Source: Chlorobiota bacterium
GTDB lineage: Bacteria > Bacteroidota > Bacteroidia > Bacteroidales > F082
Reading direction: 5' to 3'
DNA: 48,672 nucleotides
Assembly: GCA_030618545.1 (NCBI GenBank)
Contig: JAUXDH010000004.1
Coordinates: 1 to 48,672, forward strand
Both the position numbers and the translations under genes were made by a program. Every line of letters starts with the position of its first letter. Position 1 is the first letter of the stretch. Shown in pieces: positions 18,428-27,623 of this stretch. The notes below the pieces were generated by a model. It was not told where the DNA came from. It ran no database searches and saw only the letters and a program-made list of their open reading frames with translations.

Positions 18428-19591
18428 ATGACAAAGAAAATATTTTCATTTGGCTTACTTTTCATCTTTACCCTGTCTACATCCTATACTGCCTTCTCAC
18501 AAGGTTGTGTGGAAGCTACTTCAGATGAAGGGCCTCAACTGGTAGGGTACATTCAACCCGAGTATTCTTATTTCTTTTTTGGACAGGACGATAATGGTAA
18601 TGCCATCAAACCCAGCACATTTTATTTCAGGCGTGCGAGAATTGGCGTTGTCGGAAATATACCTTACGATATAAGTTACTACGTGATGGCTGAACTCAGT
18701 CCGCTGGCAACCGGTTATCCATATTTACTCGATGCGTTTATTACCTACGCGCCATTCGGTAAGTATGTCAAATTTTCATTTGGCCAGTTTAAGTCGCCAT
18801 TTGGATATGAGCTTGCTCAACCATGTTTTGGATTGCACACCATCAACAGGTCAATTGTTACGAGGCAACTTTCATCACCTTTCCGCGAGTTACAATTCAT
18901 GGTTCTGGGTGCTGTAGGGAAAGATCGAGACATCTTTACCTATAAGGTTTCAGTTATGAATGGAACAGGAATGAATGTCATGGACCAGTATGTTTGGGAT
19001 GGGGATACCAATACGATTGCCAATAACAATAAAGATATTGCTGCCCGGCTTACAGTTGCTCCATGGGAATGGTTGCAAATTGGCGGTGGAGCCAGAACCG
19101 GTTTGATTGGCATCAAAGATGAAGACGGCAGGTCACAAAGCCGCACCAGATACGGAGTTGATTTCAATTTCGAAAAATGGAATTTCCGTTTGCAGGGAGA
19201 ATACATCTGGGGAATCGATATTAGAAGCAAAGACGCTGTTGATGATGGTGGTGGTGGATGCGGAGGTAAAAAAGGCACCAGCGCCATTGAGTATGACGAG
19301 TTTAAAAAGAATGGTTTCTGGGTGCAGGCCATGTACATGACGCCTATCAGACTTGAACCGGTTATCAAATATGAGTATTTCGATCCTGATGGAGCGACAT
19401 ATTCTTATTACTTCGGACAGGTACATGATGGATTTGAACAAAGCATCTTTACATTCGGCCTGAACTATTTTCTTAACGACTGGACAAGGATACAGGTCAA
19501 TTACCTGTATGCCGCCGAGGGGAAAACAAATGGATTAGTCAATGAATATAGTAATGACATGTTGATGATCCAGGCCCAGATCAAGTTTTAA
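18428..19591 (+). CDS. Porin (phosphate-selective OprO/P-like)
   Basis: Signal peptide, FYFRRARIGVVGNIPYDISYYVMAEL, FGQFKSPFGYE, aromatic beta-strand pattern; contains an internal GGGGCGGKKG insert. Confidence 0.82.
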   Translation: MTKKIFSFGLLFIFTLSTSYTAFSQGCVEATSDEGPQLVGYIQPEYSYFFFGQDDNGNAIKPSTFYFRRARIGVVGNIPYDISYYVMAELSPLATGYPYLLDAFITYAPFGKYVKFSFGQFKSPFGYELAQPCFGLHTINRSIVTRQLSSPFRELQFMVLGAVGKDRDIFTYKVSVMNGTGMNVMDQYVWDGDTNTIANNNKDIAARLTVAPWEWLQIGGGARTGLIGIKDEDGRSQSRTRYGVDFNFEKWNFRLQGEYIWGIDIRSKDAVDDGGGGCGGKKGTSAIEYDEFKKNGFWVQAMYMTPIRLEPVIKYEYFDPDGATYSYYFGQVHDGFEQSIFTFGLNYFLNDWTRIQVNYLYAAEGKTNGLVNEYSNDMLMIQAQIKF

Positions 19592-19612
19592 TTAATGGAT
19601 TTAACTTAAAAA

Positions 19613-20509
19613 GTGAAAACAATGAAATATTTCATATTAGCGATTGTCGCGGTTTTTCTAACTGGGTCAGTTGTAGCACAGGGTGATATCATCGGTGCAA
19701 AGGATTTTGTAAAACTTACAAAAACAGATAAGAATCTCGTAATAATCGATGCGAGCAAAGCGGAAAGTTACAGCAAAGTGCATGTGAAGAATGCGGTTAA
19801 CATTCCACATGCCACACTCTATCAGGAATCGGAGATTGAAGGCCTGATCATGAAACCTGCTGAATTGGCAGCTATCTTTGGAGAAAAAGGTGTTGTTGAA
19901 TCCAAAACCATTGTGGTTTATGATGGCGGATCACAAAAATACTCTTCCAGGGTTTACTGGATATTAAAATATCTTGGGGCTCCAAATGTGAAGATTCTTC
20001 ACAAGGATATGGACGAATGGCGTGCTGCCAGACTTCCTGTAACCAAGATGCCTACGTCAGTGAAAAAGGGAACTTTCACACCAAAAGTAAACGATGCGAT
20101 AATCGCCGATATCGCTTATGTTAAAAGTGGGAAAGCTAAAATTATTGATGTAAGGGCATCTGATGAATATGATGGTTCTGCTGATAACAGTGATGGCCAC
20201 CTGCCTGGAGCAATCAACCTCAACCACAAGGAGCTCCTGACAGATACCGAAGCTTTCAAGTCTAAGGAAGATATGAAGAAGGTACTTGATAAGTATGGTA
20301 TTGACGCGAACACTCCAGTTGTAGCTTATTGCCGCACCAGTGTGAGAGCAGCGGTATTGTATGCTGCCTTAGTCAATGTAATGGGATACACCAAAGTAAA
20401 AGTTTACGATGGCGCCTATACAGAATGGGTAAGTCTGGGTAATGATCTTGCTGCAGGCTCATCAGTTTCTGTTAAGAAAAAATCCGGTGGTTCAGGAGGA
20501 GGTTGCTAA
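19613..20509 (+). CDS. Sulfurtransferase, tandem rhodanese (TST/MST-like), exported
   Basis: Signal peptide; two rhodanese domains, second with active-site CRTSVRA, first with Asp in place of Cys (VVYDGGSQ); C-terminus KKKSGGSGGGC. Confidence 0.88.
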   Translation: MKTMKYFILAIVAVFLTGSVVAQGDIIGAKDFVKLTKTDKNLVIIDASKAESYSKVHVKNAVNIPHATLYQESEIEGLIMKPAELAAIFGEKGVVESKTIVVYDGGSQKYSSRVYWILKYLGAPNVKILHKDMDEWRAARLPVTKMPTSVKKGTFTPKVNDAIIADIAYVKSGKAKIIDVRASDEYDGSADNSDGHLPGAINLNHKELLTDTEAFKSKEDMKKVLDKYGIDANTPVVAYCRTSVRAAVLYAALVNVMGYTKVKVYDGAYTEWVSLGNDLAAGSSVSVKKKSGGSGGGC

Positions 20510-20560
20510 CACCTTCTAACCTGCCACCTGTAGAATGCGTTAATACAAAAGTCTTGAAAT

Positions 20561-20848
20561 ATGCCCTGTGGTAAAGCACGTATAGTGAAGGAATCGGATA
20601 ACATCATGCAAGAAGAATTTGAGAAGATGACCAAAACAGAACAGGTTTGCCATCTTTTCAAAACGGGTGAAGAATTATTCATTCGTGATGAGACGGATTT
20701 TTCGATAATCCTCTATATGATTTCAGGGTTCTTTGTAGAAGTCTGGTACAGATATCCAGTTAAAAAGATAGAACAAATAAAGGTTATTTCACCGAAGCAG
20801 GTAATGTCTAATTACGAAAAGGAGATCAAGATCGATGGAATGTTTTAA
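20561..20848 (+). CDS. Small hypothetical protein
   Basis: 95-aa ORF between the sulfurtransferase and a terminator; an internal Met (MQEEFEKM) is an alternative start. Confidence 0.5.
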   Translation: MPCGKARIVKESDNIMQEEFEKMTKTEQVCHLFKTGEELFIRDETDFSIILYMISGFFVEVWYRYPVKKIEQIKVISPKQVMSNYEKEIKIDGMF

Positions 20849-20884
20849 ATAGAACAGCCATTTGTAATTTCATAGTGATAAGTG

Positions 20885-20911
20885 AACCACGCCTTAGTGC
20901 GTGGTTTTTTT
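20885..20911. terminator. Terminator
   Basis: AACCACGC-CTTAGT-GCGTGGTT plus T-run. Confidence 0.8.
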
Positions 20912-20927
20912 ATGATGAATAGTGTTA

Positions 20928-22940
20928 TTAAAAAAGGTTGTTGATCAGGTTGTCTTCCGCGATATTTGGAATCGTGACTTTCAAACCTGGTGTTTTGTCC
21001 ATCGCTCTCCGAATTGCCTCCATGGCGCCATCGTTTCTTGCCCAGTTGCGTCGGGCTATTCCATTATTCACATCCCAGAACAGCATTGAACGCAACCTGC
21101 GATCGGCTTCCTCACTACCATCCAGCAACATTCCAAATCCACCGTTGATCACTTCTCCCCAGCCAACTCCCCCGCCATTGTGCAGGGAAACCCAGGTGGC
21201 GCCACGAAATGCATCGCCTATTACATTCTGAACAGCCATATCAGCGGTAAAGCTGGATCCGTCATAAATATTTGAAGTTTCGCGAAAAGGTGAGTCAGTG
21301 CCCGAAACATCATGATGGTCCCTTCCCAGTACTATTGGCCCGGAAATCTTGCCATCCTGGATTGCTTTATTGAATGCTGCAGCGATCAAAATCCGTCCTT
21401 CAGCGTCTGCATAAAGGATCCGGGCCTGTGATCCAACTACCAGTTTGTTCTCCCGGGCTCCTCTTATCCATTTTATGTTATCCGCCATCTGGCTCTGTAT
21501 GGAATCAGGTGATTGTTGCATCAATTTGTCGAGAACCTCAGAAGCGATCTGGTCGGAGAGATCAAGGTCATCAGGATTTCCTGAGGCGCAAACCCAACGA
21601 AACGGGCCAAAACCATAATCAAAAAACATCGGCCCCATAATATCCTGCACATAGGAGGGGTACCTGAAATGTATACCGTCTTCAGCCATCACATCCGCTC
21701 CGGCGCGTGAAGCTTCAAGCAGGAAAGCGTTACCATAATCAAAGAAATAGGTGCCCTTTGCAGCATGTCTGTTGATTGCCGCCGCCTGTTGACGAAGCGA
21801 CTCCTGCACTTTTTCTTTGAATGCATCCGGTTCCTCAACCATCATCCTGTTTGATTCCCCGAAACTTACTCCTGCCGGATAATAGCCCCCAGCCCATGGA
21901 TTGTGGAGAGAAGTCTGATCAGAACCCAGATCCACATGAATGTTCTCTTCATCGAATTTTTCCCAAACATCAACAATATTGCCCTGGTAGGCAATGGAAA
22001 CAACTTCTTTGTGTGCTTTAGCAGTTTTCACCCGATCTGCCAATTTATCAGGATCGTCGATCAATTCATCCACCCATCCCTGTTGGTGACGCTTTTGTGC
22101 TGCCGCGGGATTGATCTCAGCAACAACAGATACCACTCCGGATATGTTTGCTGCTTTTGGTTGAGCGCCTGACATGCCGCCCAGTCCGGATGAAACAAAT
22201 AATTTGCCGCCAAAAGGATCTTCCCCTTCTTTCGCAACTTTTCTTGCCGCGTTCAGAATGGTGATGGTGGTACCATGAACGATACCTTGAGGCCCGATGT
22301 ACATATACGACCCGGCTGTCATCTGACCATATTGCGACACTCCCATGGCGTTCATCTTTTCCCAATCATCCTGGGAGGAATAATTCGGGATAACCATGCC
22401 ATTGGTCACAACTGCCCTGGGCGCTTCTTTATGAGAAGGAAACAATCCCATGGGGTGACCCGAGTACATGGCCAGCGTCTGTTGATCAGTCATTCCGGCA
22501 AGGTACTGCATGGTAAGAAGGTATTGCGCCCAGTTTTGAAATACTGCCCCGTTCCCTCCATATGTAATGAGCTCATGAGGATGTTGTGCAACGGCAGGGT
22601 CCAGGTTATTCTGGATCATCAGCATAATGGCAGCGGCCTGTTTCGATAGGTGAGGGTAATCCTCGATCGGCCTGGCATACATCTTATACTCAGGTCTGAA
22701 ACGGTACATGTAAATGCGTCCGAATTTTTCCAGTTCTTCAGCAAATTCAGGCGCCAGCACAGCATGATGCTTCTTGTCAAAATAACGCAAGGCATTCCTC
22801 AAAGCCAGTTTCTTTTCCGTCTTACTTAGAATATCTTTCCTTCTGGGTACATGGCTAACGGAGTGATCCATTGGTCTGGATTCCGGCAATAATTCCGGTA
22901 TTCCTTCAAGTATGGATTTCTTAAAATCTGCGGGTGTCAT
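20928..22940 (-). CDS. hutU: Urocanate hydratase
   Basis: 670 aa; LITYGGNGAVFQNWAQYLLTMQYLAGMTDQQTLAMYSGHPMGLFPS, VSSGLGGMSGAQPKA. Confidence 0.94.
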   Translation of the reverse strand: MTPADFKKSILEGIPELLPESRPMDHSVSHVPRRKDILSKTEKKLALRNALRYFDKKHHAVLAPEFAEELEKFGRIYMYRFRPEYKMYARPIEDYPHLSKQAAAIMLMIQNNLDPAVAQHPHELITYGGNGAVFQNWAQYLLTMQYLAGMTDQQTLAMYSGHPMGLFPSHKEAPRAVVTNGMVIPNYSSQDDWEKMNAMGVSQYGQMTAGSYMYIGPQGIVHGTTITILNAARKVAKEGEDPFGGKLFVSSGLGGMSGAQPKAANISGVVSVVAEINPAAAQKRHQQGWVDELIDDPDKLADRVKTAKAHKEVVSIAYQGNIVDVWEKFDEENIHVDLGSDQTSLHNPWAGGYYPAGVSFGESNRMMVEEPDAFKEKVQESLRQQAAAINRHAAKGTYFFDYGNAFLLEASRAGADVMAEDGIHFRYPSYVQDIMGPMFFDYGFGPFRWVCASGNPDDLDLSDQIASEVLDKLMQQSPDSIQSQMADNIKWIRGARENKLVVGSQARILYADAEGRILIAAAFNKAIQDGKISGPIVLGRDHHDVSGTDSPFRETSNIYDGSSFTADMAVQNVIGDAFRGATWVSLHNGGGVGWGEVINGGFGMLLDGSEEADRRLRSMLFWDVNNGIARRNWARNDGAMEAIRRAMDKTPGLKVTIPNIAEDNLINNLF

Positions 22941-22974
22941 TTTTAGGGATTTGTTGGCTGCAAAAGTAAAACTT

Positions 22975-23010
22975 ATTTGACCTAACAGGTCATGACCTGT
23001 TAGGTCAAAT
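22975..23010. repeat. Perfect 36-bp palindrome
   Basis: ATTTGACCTAACAGGTCATGACCTGTTAGGTCAAAT; every position pairs. Confidence 0.95.
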
Positions 23011-23610
23011 CCTCTCCCTGGAATGTTTCATGATATTGTATAGAAACTCTCTTGCCCTGAACAATTGGGCTTTTACAGTCCCCAGTGGAAGGTCAAGCTC
23101 CTGTACGATCTCATCGTAAGAATATTCCTTGAAATATCTTAATTCAATCAGCTTTTTGTAGTGTGGTTTTAAGCGGTGGACAACATCATGCATCATGTCA
23201 ATCTTTTGCTCTCTGATAAACTGCTCTTCAGGATCGAGACCGCCTGCAGGAATCTGGCTCGACAGATTGGTTGAATCATTATCAGGTTCAGGCGCTACTG
23301 CCAGTTCTCCCTTTCTCTTTTTCCGCATGAAATCAATGCAGTTGTTGGTAGCTATTTTAAACAACCAGGTACTGAACGCGTAGTCGGGCGCGTACTGGCT
23401 CAGGTTTTTAAAGGCTTTTCCGAATGCCTCAATAGTTAGGTCTTCCGCATCATGAGGACTCCCGGTCATTTTTAGCATCATAAAAAAAAGTGAATCCCTG
23501 TAGTGCGTTAACAGTTCTGCATAGGCCTGCTGATCTCCATCTTCCAATGCTCTCTGGATCAGCAAATAGTCGCGCTGTCCTTTTTTTGTTAGTTGTACAC
23601 TTATTTCCAT
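23005..23610 (-). CDS. RNA polymerase sigma factor, ECF type
   Basis: Region 2 (DAEDLTIEAFGKAFKNLSQYAPDYAFSTWLFKIATNNCIDFMRK) and region 4 (YDEIVQELDLPLGTVKAQLFRARE). Confidence 0.93.
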   Translation of the reverse strand: MEISVQLTKKGQRDYLLIQRALEDGDQQAYAELLTHYRDSLFFMMLKMTGSPHDAEDLTIEAFGKAFKNLSQYAPDYAFSTWLFKIATNNCIDFMRKKRKGELAVAPEPDNDSTNLSSQIPAGGLDPEEQFIREQKIDMMHDVVHRLKPHYKKLIELRYFKEYSYDEIVQELDLPLGTVKAQLFRAREFLYNIMKHSRERI

Positions 23611-24716
23611 TGAGCAGGTTTACGGAAGAGGCCAAACAGTGTAATTGATTGTATAATCAGCACATGCAACAATTCCCATAGTAGCGAAAATAGTAATAAT
23701 TGATCGTCTCTAAAATGGCGCAGTATTTTTTTATGAACAATGAATTGGGTTAGTAGCCTTAGTAAGAATAAACTAACCACCACAAGAGGGTAAATATTAA
23801 AAATAAGCAGGATGATCAATAGGGTATAAAAAATCAGTTGACTAAAGCTATACATACCCAGCAAAAATTTGAACCTGGTTTTATAATTTTTGCCGGTGCT
23901 GAGGTGTCGTCTTTTTTGGGTAAGCCAGGCGTCTAAAGATGTCACAGGTTCTGAATAGACGAAACTTTTCGCATCTAAACAGATCTTTGTGTTTTTTTTA
24001 TTAGCGGCCTGGTTGATGAAAAGGTCATCATCTCCTGAGGCTATCTTATAATGGGAAGTGAAACCTTTATTCCGAAAAAACATCGAACGCTTGTATGAAA
24101 GGTTTCTGCCCACGCCCATATAGGGCAATCCTTTCAAGGCATACGACAAGTATTGCATAGCCACTACAAAAGTATCATACCTGACAAGGAGATTGGTAAA
24201 TCCGGTTTTCTTTTTGTAAGGTCCGAAACCCAGGACAATTTCTGTGCCATCAGTGTACCTGCTAACCATTCCCGATATCCAGTCATTGCCATCCGGAATG
24301 CAATCCGCATCCGTCAATAAAAGAATTTCATTTGCCGCTGACTTAATTCCAAGCGAAAGAGGGAACTTCTTTCCGGTAAAAAAATTCAGTTCACGATCGA
24401 TATGGACTATCTTAAGCCTGGAATCCTTCTTGTTTATTTCTCTTAGGTAGTCAGCAGATTCATCATTAGAGGCATGATTCACAACAACTACCTCGAAATC
24501 GGGATAATCCTGTGAAAGGATAACCGGAAGGTTTTTGATCAGATGGTGATACTCATTACGCGCAGCTATTACAACTGAAACAGGTGGTTTTGCTTCAGGT
24601 TCATCCAACTTCTCTTTATAGAATGCTAACCCGCTGAAAAAAAACCAGTAGTACACCATTTGAATGAGAAATGAGATTCCAAAGAGAATGATAATAGAAA
24701 GTTCGACTGCTGTCAT
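23601..24716 (-). CDS. Glycosyltransferase family 2
   Basis: PPVSVVIAARNEYHHLIKNLPVIL, LLTDADCIP, QKRRH motif; start chosen at MTAVELSII. Confidence 0.9.
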   Translation of the reverse strand: MTAVELSIIILFGISFLIQMVYYWFFFSGLAFYKEKLDEPEAKPPVSVVIAARNEYHHLIKNLPVILSQDYPDFEVVVVNHASNDESADYLREINKKDSRLKIVHIDRELNFFTGKKFPLSLGIKSAANEILLLTDADCIPDGNDWISGMVSRYTDGTEIVLGFGPYKKKTGFTNLLVRYDTFVVAMQYLSYALKGLPYMGVGRNLSYKRSMFFRNKGFTSHYKIASGDDDLFINQAANKKNTKICLDAKSFVYSEPVTSLDAWLTQKRRHLSTGKNYKTRFKFLLGMYSFSQLIFYTLLIILLIFNIYPLVVVSLFLLRLLTQFIVHKKILRHFRDDQLLLFSLLWELLHVLIIQSITLFGLFRKPAQWK

Positions 24717-24847
24717 AAGACAGTGAAAAGATAAATGAAGTTTGTTTGACAAATGTAAACCAAACTATATGTTTATTGTCTTTATAGTGAATAAAAATTC
24801 ATTGCAGAAGGTATGATAGGCTTCGTTAAAATAAAAAGCTAAACACT

Positions 24848-24856
24848 TATCTTTGC
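24848..24856 (+). promoter_or_regulatory. -7 promoter element upstream of tgt
   Basis: TATCTTTGC, about 18 bp before the ATG. Confidence 0.5.
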
Positions 24857-24874
24857 GACATCTGTAGCCAGTTC

Positions 24875-26005
24875 ATGGAATTTAGTTTACAAAAAAAAGA
24901 TAACAATAGTAATGCGCGTGCCGGAACCTTATCCACAGATCACGGCATTATTGAAACACCCATCTTTATGCCTGTTGGAACGGCAGGATCAGTGAAAGGG
25001 GTTCATTTCAAAGAGTTAAAGGAAGATATCAACGCAGAAATAATTCTCGGAAATACCTATCACCTTTACTTACGACCGGGAGTTGATCTCCTTCATCATG
25101 CCGGCGGACTTCATCGGTTCATCGGCTGGGACAGGCCAATTCTTACTGACAGTGGAGGTTACCAGGTCTATTCGCTGTCTGATATCAGGAAGATGAAAGA
25201 GTCTGGTGTGACTTTCCAGTCTCATATCGACGGATCAAAACATAAGTTCACTCCTGAAGGGGTGATCGACATACAACGAAAAATCGGTGCGGACATCGTT
25301 ATGGCTTTTGATGAATGCACACCCTATCCCTGTGATTATGACTACGCCAGGAATTCAATGGATATTACGCATCGATGGTTACTTCGGTGCATTGATCGCT
25401 TCAGCCAAACGGAGCCCTTGTATGGCTATTCCCAAAGCCTGTTTCCAATTGTACAAGGCAGCACTTACAGGGACCTGCGGCAACGATCCGCGGAATTCAT
25501 TGCTTTGCAAAAAGCTGATGGCAATGCCATTGGCGGCCTGTCTGTTGGTGAGCCCCACGAGATCATGTACGAAATGACTGAACTTGTATGCGGAATACTA
25601 CCTGAAGAAAAACCACGATACCTGATGGGAGTGGGCACTCCTGCCAATATTCTGGAAAGTATTGCTCTGGGTATCGATATGTTTGATTGTGTGATGCCAA
25701 CAAGGAATGGACGAAACGGTATGCTTTTTACCAGCAATGGCATCCTCAATTTAAAAAATAAAAAGTGGGAAAATGATTTCAGCCCACTTGATACGGATGG
25801 GAATAGTTTTGTTGATAATCAATATTCGAAAGCATACCTGCGTCATCTTTTTGCATCAAAGGAAATGTTGGGAAGTATCATCGCGAGCATCCACAACCTG
25901 AACTTTTATCTGTGGTTGGTGAGGGAAGCACGAAGACATATTTTTGAAGGCGATTTTACAGAATGGAAAAAAGTGATGGTGGAAAGGGTGAGCAGGAGGA
26001 TGTAG
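24875..26005 (+). CDS. tgt: tRNA-guanine transglycosylase (queuine tRNA-ribosyltransferase)
   Basis: TPIFMPVGTAGSVKG, LTDSGGYQVYSL, GGLSVGEPHEIMYEM, MPTRNGRNG. Confidence 0.97.
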   Translation: MEFSLQKKDNNSNARAGTLSTDHGIIETPIFMPVGTAGSVKGVHFKELKEDINAEIILGNTYHLYLRPGVDLLHHAGGLHRFIGWDRPILTDSGGYQVYSLSDIRKMKESGVTFQSHIDGSKHKFTPEGVIDIQRKIGADIVMAFDECTPYPCDYDYARNSMDITHRWLLRCIDRFSQTEPLYGYSQSLFPIVQGSTYRDLRQRSAEFIALQKADGNAIGGLSVGEPHEIMYEMTELVCGILPEEKPRYLMGVGTPANILESIALGIDMFDCVMPTRNGRNGMLFTSNGILNLKNKKWENDFSPLDTDGNSFVDNQYSKAYLRHLFASKEMLGSIIASIHNLNFYLWLVREARRHIFEGDFTEWKKVMVERVSRRM

Positions 26006-26160
26006 ATTGGTGATTGGTGATTAGTCAATTGGTGATTAGTCATTGGTGATTAGTCATTGGTCATCCATCCATACGGACTTCCGGTGGTCGTACGGACTCC
26101 CTTCGGTCGATAGTCAATGGTCATTGGTGAAGAATGGAAAAATGGAAAAATGGAAGAGTG
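26006..26160. repeat. Intergenic degenerate short repeats
   Basis: Repeated (a)ttggtgattagtcattgg units flanking the hairpin copy B, then gaagaatggaaaaatgg purine-rich units. Confidence 0.7.
26065..26101. repeat. Dispersed intergenic hairpin repeat, copy B
   Basis: CCATCCATACGGACTTCCGGTGGTCGTACGGACTCCC, compare 14385-14420. Confidence 0.6.
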
Positions 26161-26211
26161 GAAGAATTGGAAGAATGGAAACGAAACAAATTGAAGAGGA
26201 ATCGTAAATTG

Positions 26212-26227
26212 CCCGATAGCTATCGGG
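26212..26227. repeat. Short perfect palindrome
   Basis: CCCGATAGCTATCGGG. Confidence 0.85.
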
Positions 26228-26361
26228 ATTAGCTCAGGGATAGGAATAAATTTTTTTGATACACCGGAATTGATCAACATGATGAAATTCAGAATTAAAA
26301 TAATCAGAAAAGGAGATGAATATCTGCTAACTCTTATCTTTAGCCTTTTATCTTTTATCTT

Positions 26362-27450
26362 GTGAATCCAATGAAGATCATCGATAAATATATCATCAGT
26401 AAATTCCTGGGGACTTTTTTTTACGCGATCTCCCTGCTGATACTTATTGTGATTGTCTTTGACATTTCAGAAAACCTGGACAGCTTTATTAAAAACGAAG
26501 CGCCTCTTAAAGCCATCCTGATTGACTACTACCTGAATTTTATTCCTTATTTCATTAACCTGTTCATCTATCTGTTCACCTTTATTTCGGTGATATTCTT
26601 CACTTCCAAACTGGCGAGTGACACTGAGATCATTGCCATCCTTAGCAGTGGGGTGAGTTTCAGGAGGCTGCTGCTGCCCTACTTTATATCTTCATTGATT
26701 CTCGCACTCCTGTCTTTTTACCTCGGGAATTTCCTCATCCCAAAAACAAACCAGACCAGGCGTATTTTCAAACATGCCTACATGGAAAAACTTACTAAGG
26801 ATAACGAACGAAATCTTCACATACAAATAGAGCCGGAAACTTTTGCTTATGTTGAAACTTACTCGAGCACACTGCAGTTAGGGTATAAATTTTCATTGGA
26901 AAAATATAACGGACAGGACATGGTTTACAAACTGCTTGCCGATCGAATTAATTGGGATACCGCAAATAATTTATGGACAATAAAGAACTATGTGATCCGC
27001 ACCATTGACAGCACCGGGCAACGAATAATCAAAGGTTCTGTCATGGACACCGCTATTTCTACTTTAAGGCCAACCGATTTGTATAAAATTAAGGAACGCT
27101 TTGAGGAAATGAATTACTACGATTTGAACGATTTTATCAATCGTGAAAAGGCAAAAGGTTCCATCGCTTATAAAAGATATGAGATTGAAAAGCATAAAAG
27201 GCTGGCCGGACCAGCAGCCATTATCATTCTTACTTTTATTGGAATGGCGCTTTCATCAAGGAAAGTTCGTGGTGGCATTGGGATGCACCTTGGTATTGGT
27301 ATAGCGCTAACTTTCTCATACATTTTCCTCATGCAGGTCTCAACAGTGTTTTCAGCTTTTGGTAACCTTTCCCCGGCAATCGCTGCATGGATCCCAAATA
27401 TGATCTATTTTATTATCGGTATTTATTTGCTGATAAAAGCACCGAAATAG
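26362..27450 (+). CDS. LptF/LptG family (YjgP/YjgQ) permease
   Basis: KIIDKYIISKFLGTFFYAISLLI, SGVSFRRLL, YEIEKHKRLAGPAAIIILTFIGMALSSRKVRGG. Confidence 0.93.
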   Translation: MNPMKIIDKYIISKFLGTFFYAISLLILIVIVFDISENLDSFIKNEAPLKAILIDYYLNFIPYFINLFIYLFTFISVIFFTSKLASDTEIIAILSSGVSFRRLLLPYFISSLILALLSFYLGNFLIPKTNQTRRIFKHAYMEKLTKDNERNLHIQIEPETFAYVETYSSTLQLGYKFSLEKYNGQDMVYKLLADRINWDTANNLWTIKNYVIRTIDSTGQRIIKGSVMDTAISTLRPTDLYKIKERFEEMNYYDLNDFINREKAKGSIAYKRYEIEKHKRLAGPAAIIILTFIGMALSSRKVRGGIGMHLGIGIALTFSYIFLMQVSTVFSAFGNLSPAIAAWIPNMIYFIIGIYLLIKAPK

Positions 27451-27623
27451 TTTTTGATTTAATGGGCCGCGGATGCGCTAATAAGATACTTATAAAACAC
27501 CCATAAAACTTTGCATTCATTGCGAATCCATTGCGATCCTTGCGGTTAAGCTTTTTCTTTATAAATTCCAGTCCATTAAAACAGGTCTCTGGTCTTGCTC
27601 CCTGTCTCTTGATTCTCAACCCT

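Noticed and set aside
26006-26060. CRISPR array in the attagtcattggtg repeats
   Set aside because: Units are short, degenerate and lack unique spacers of constant length; no cas genes nearby.
26050-26280. 76-aa minus-strand ORF (FPFFQFFHSSIFPFFHSS...)
   Set aside because: Translation of low-complexity purine-rich and attagtcattgg repeats.
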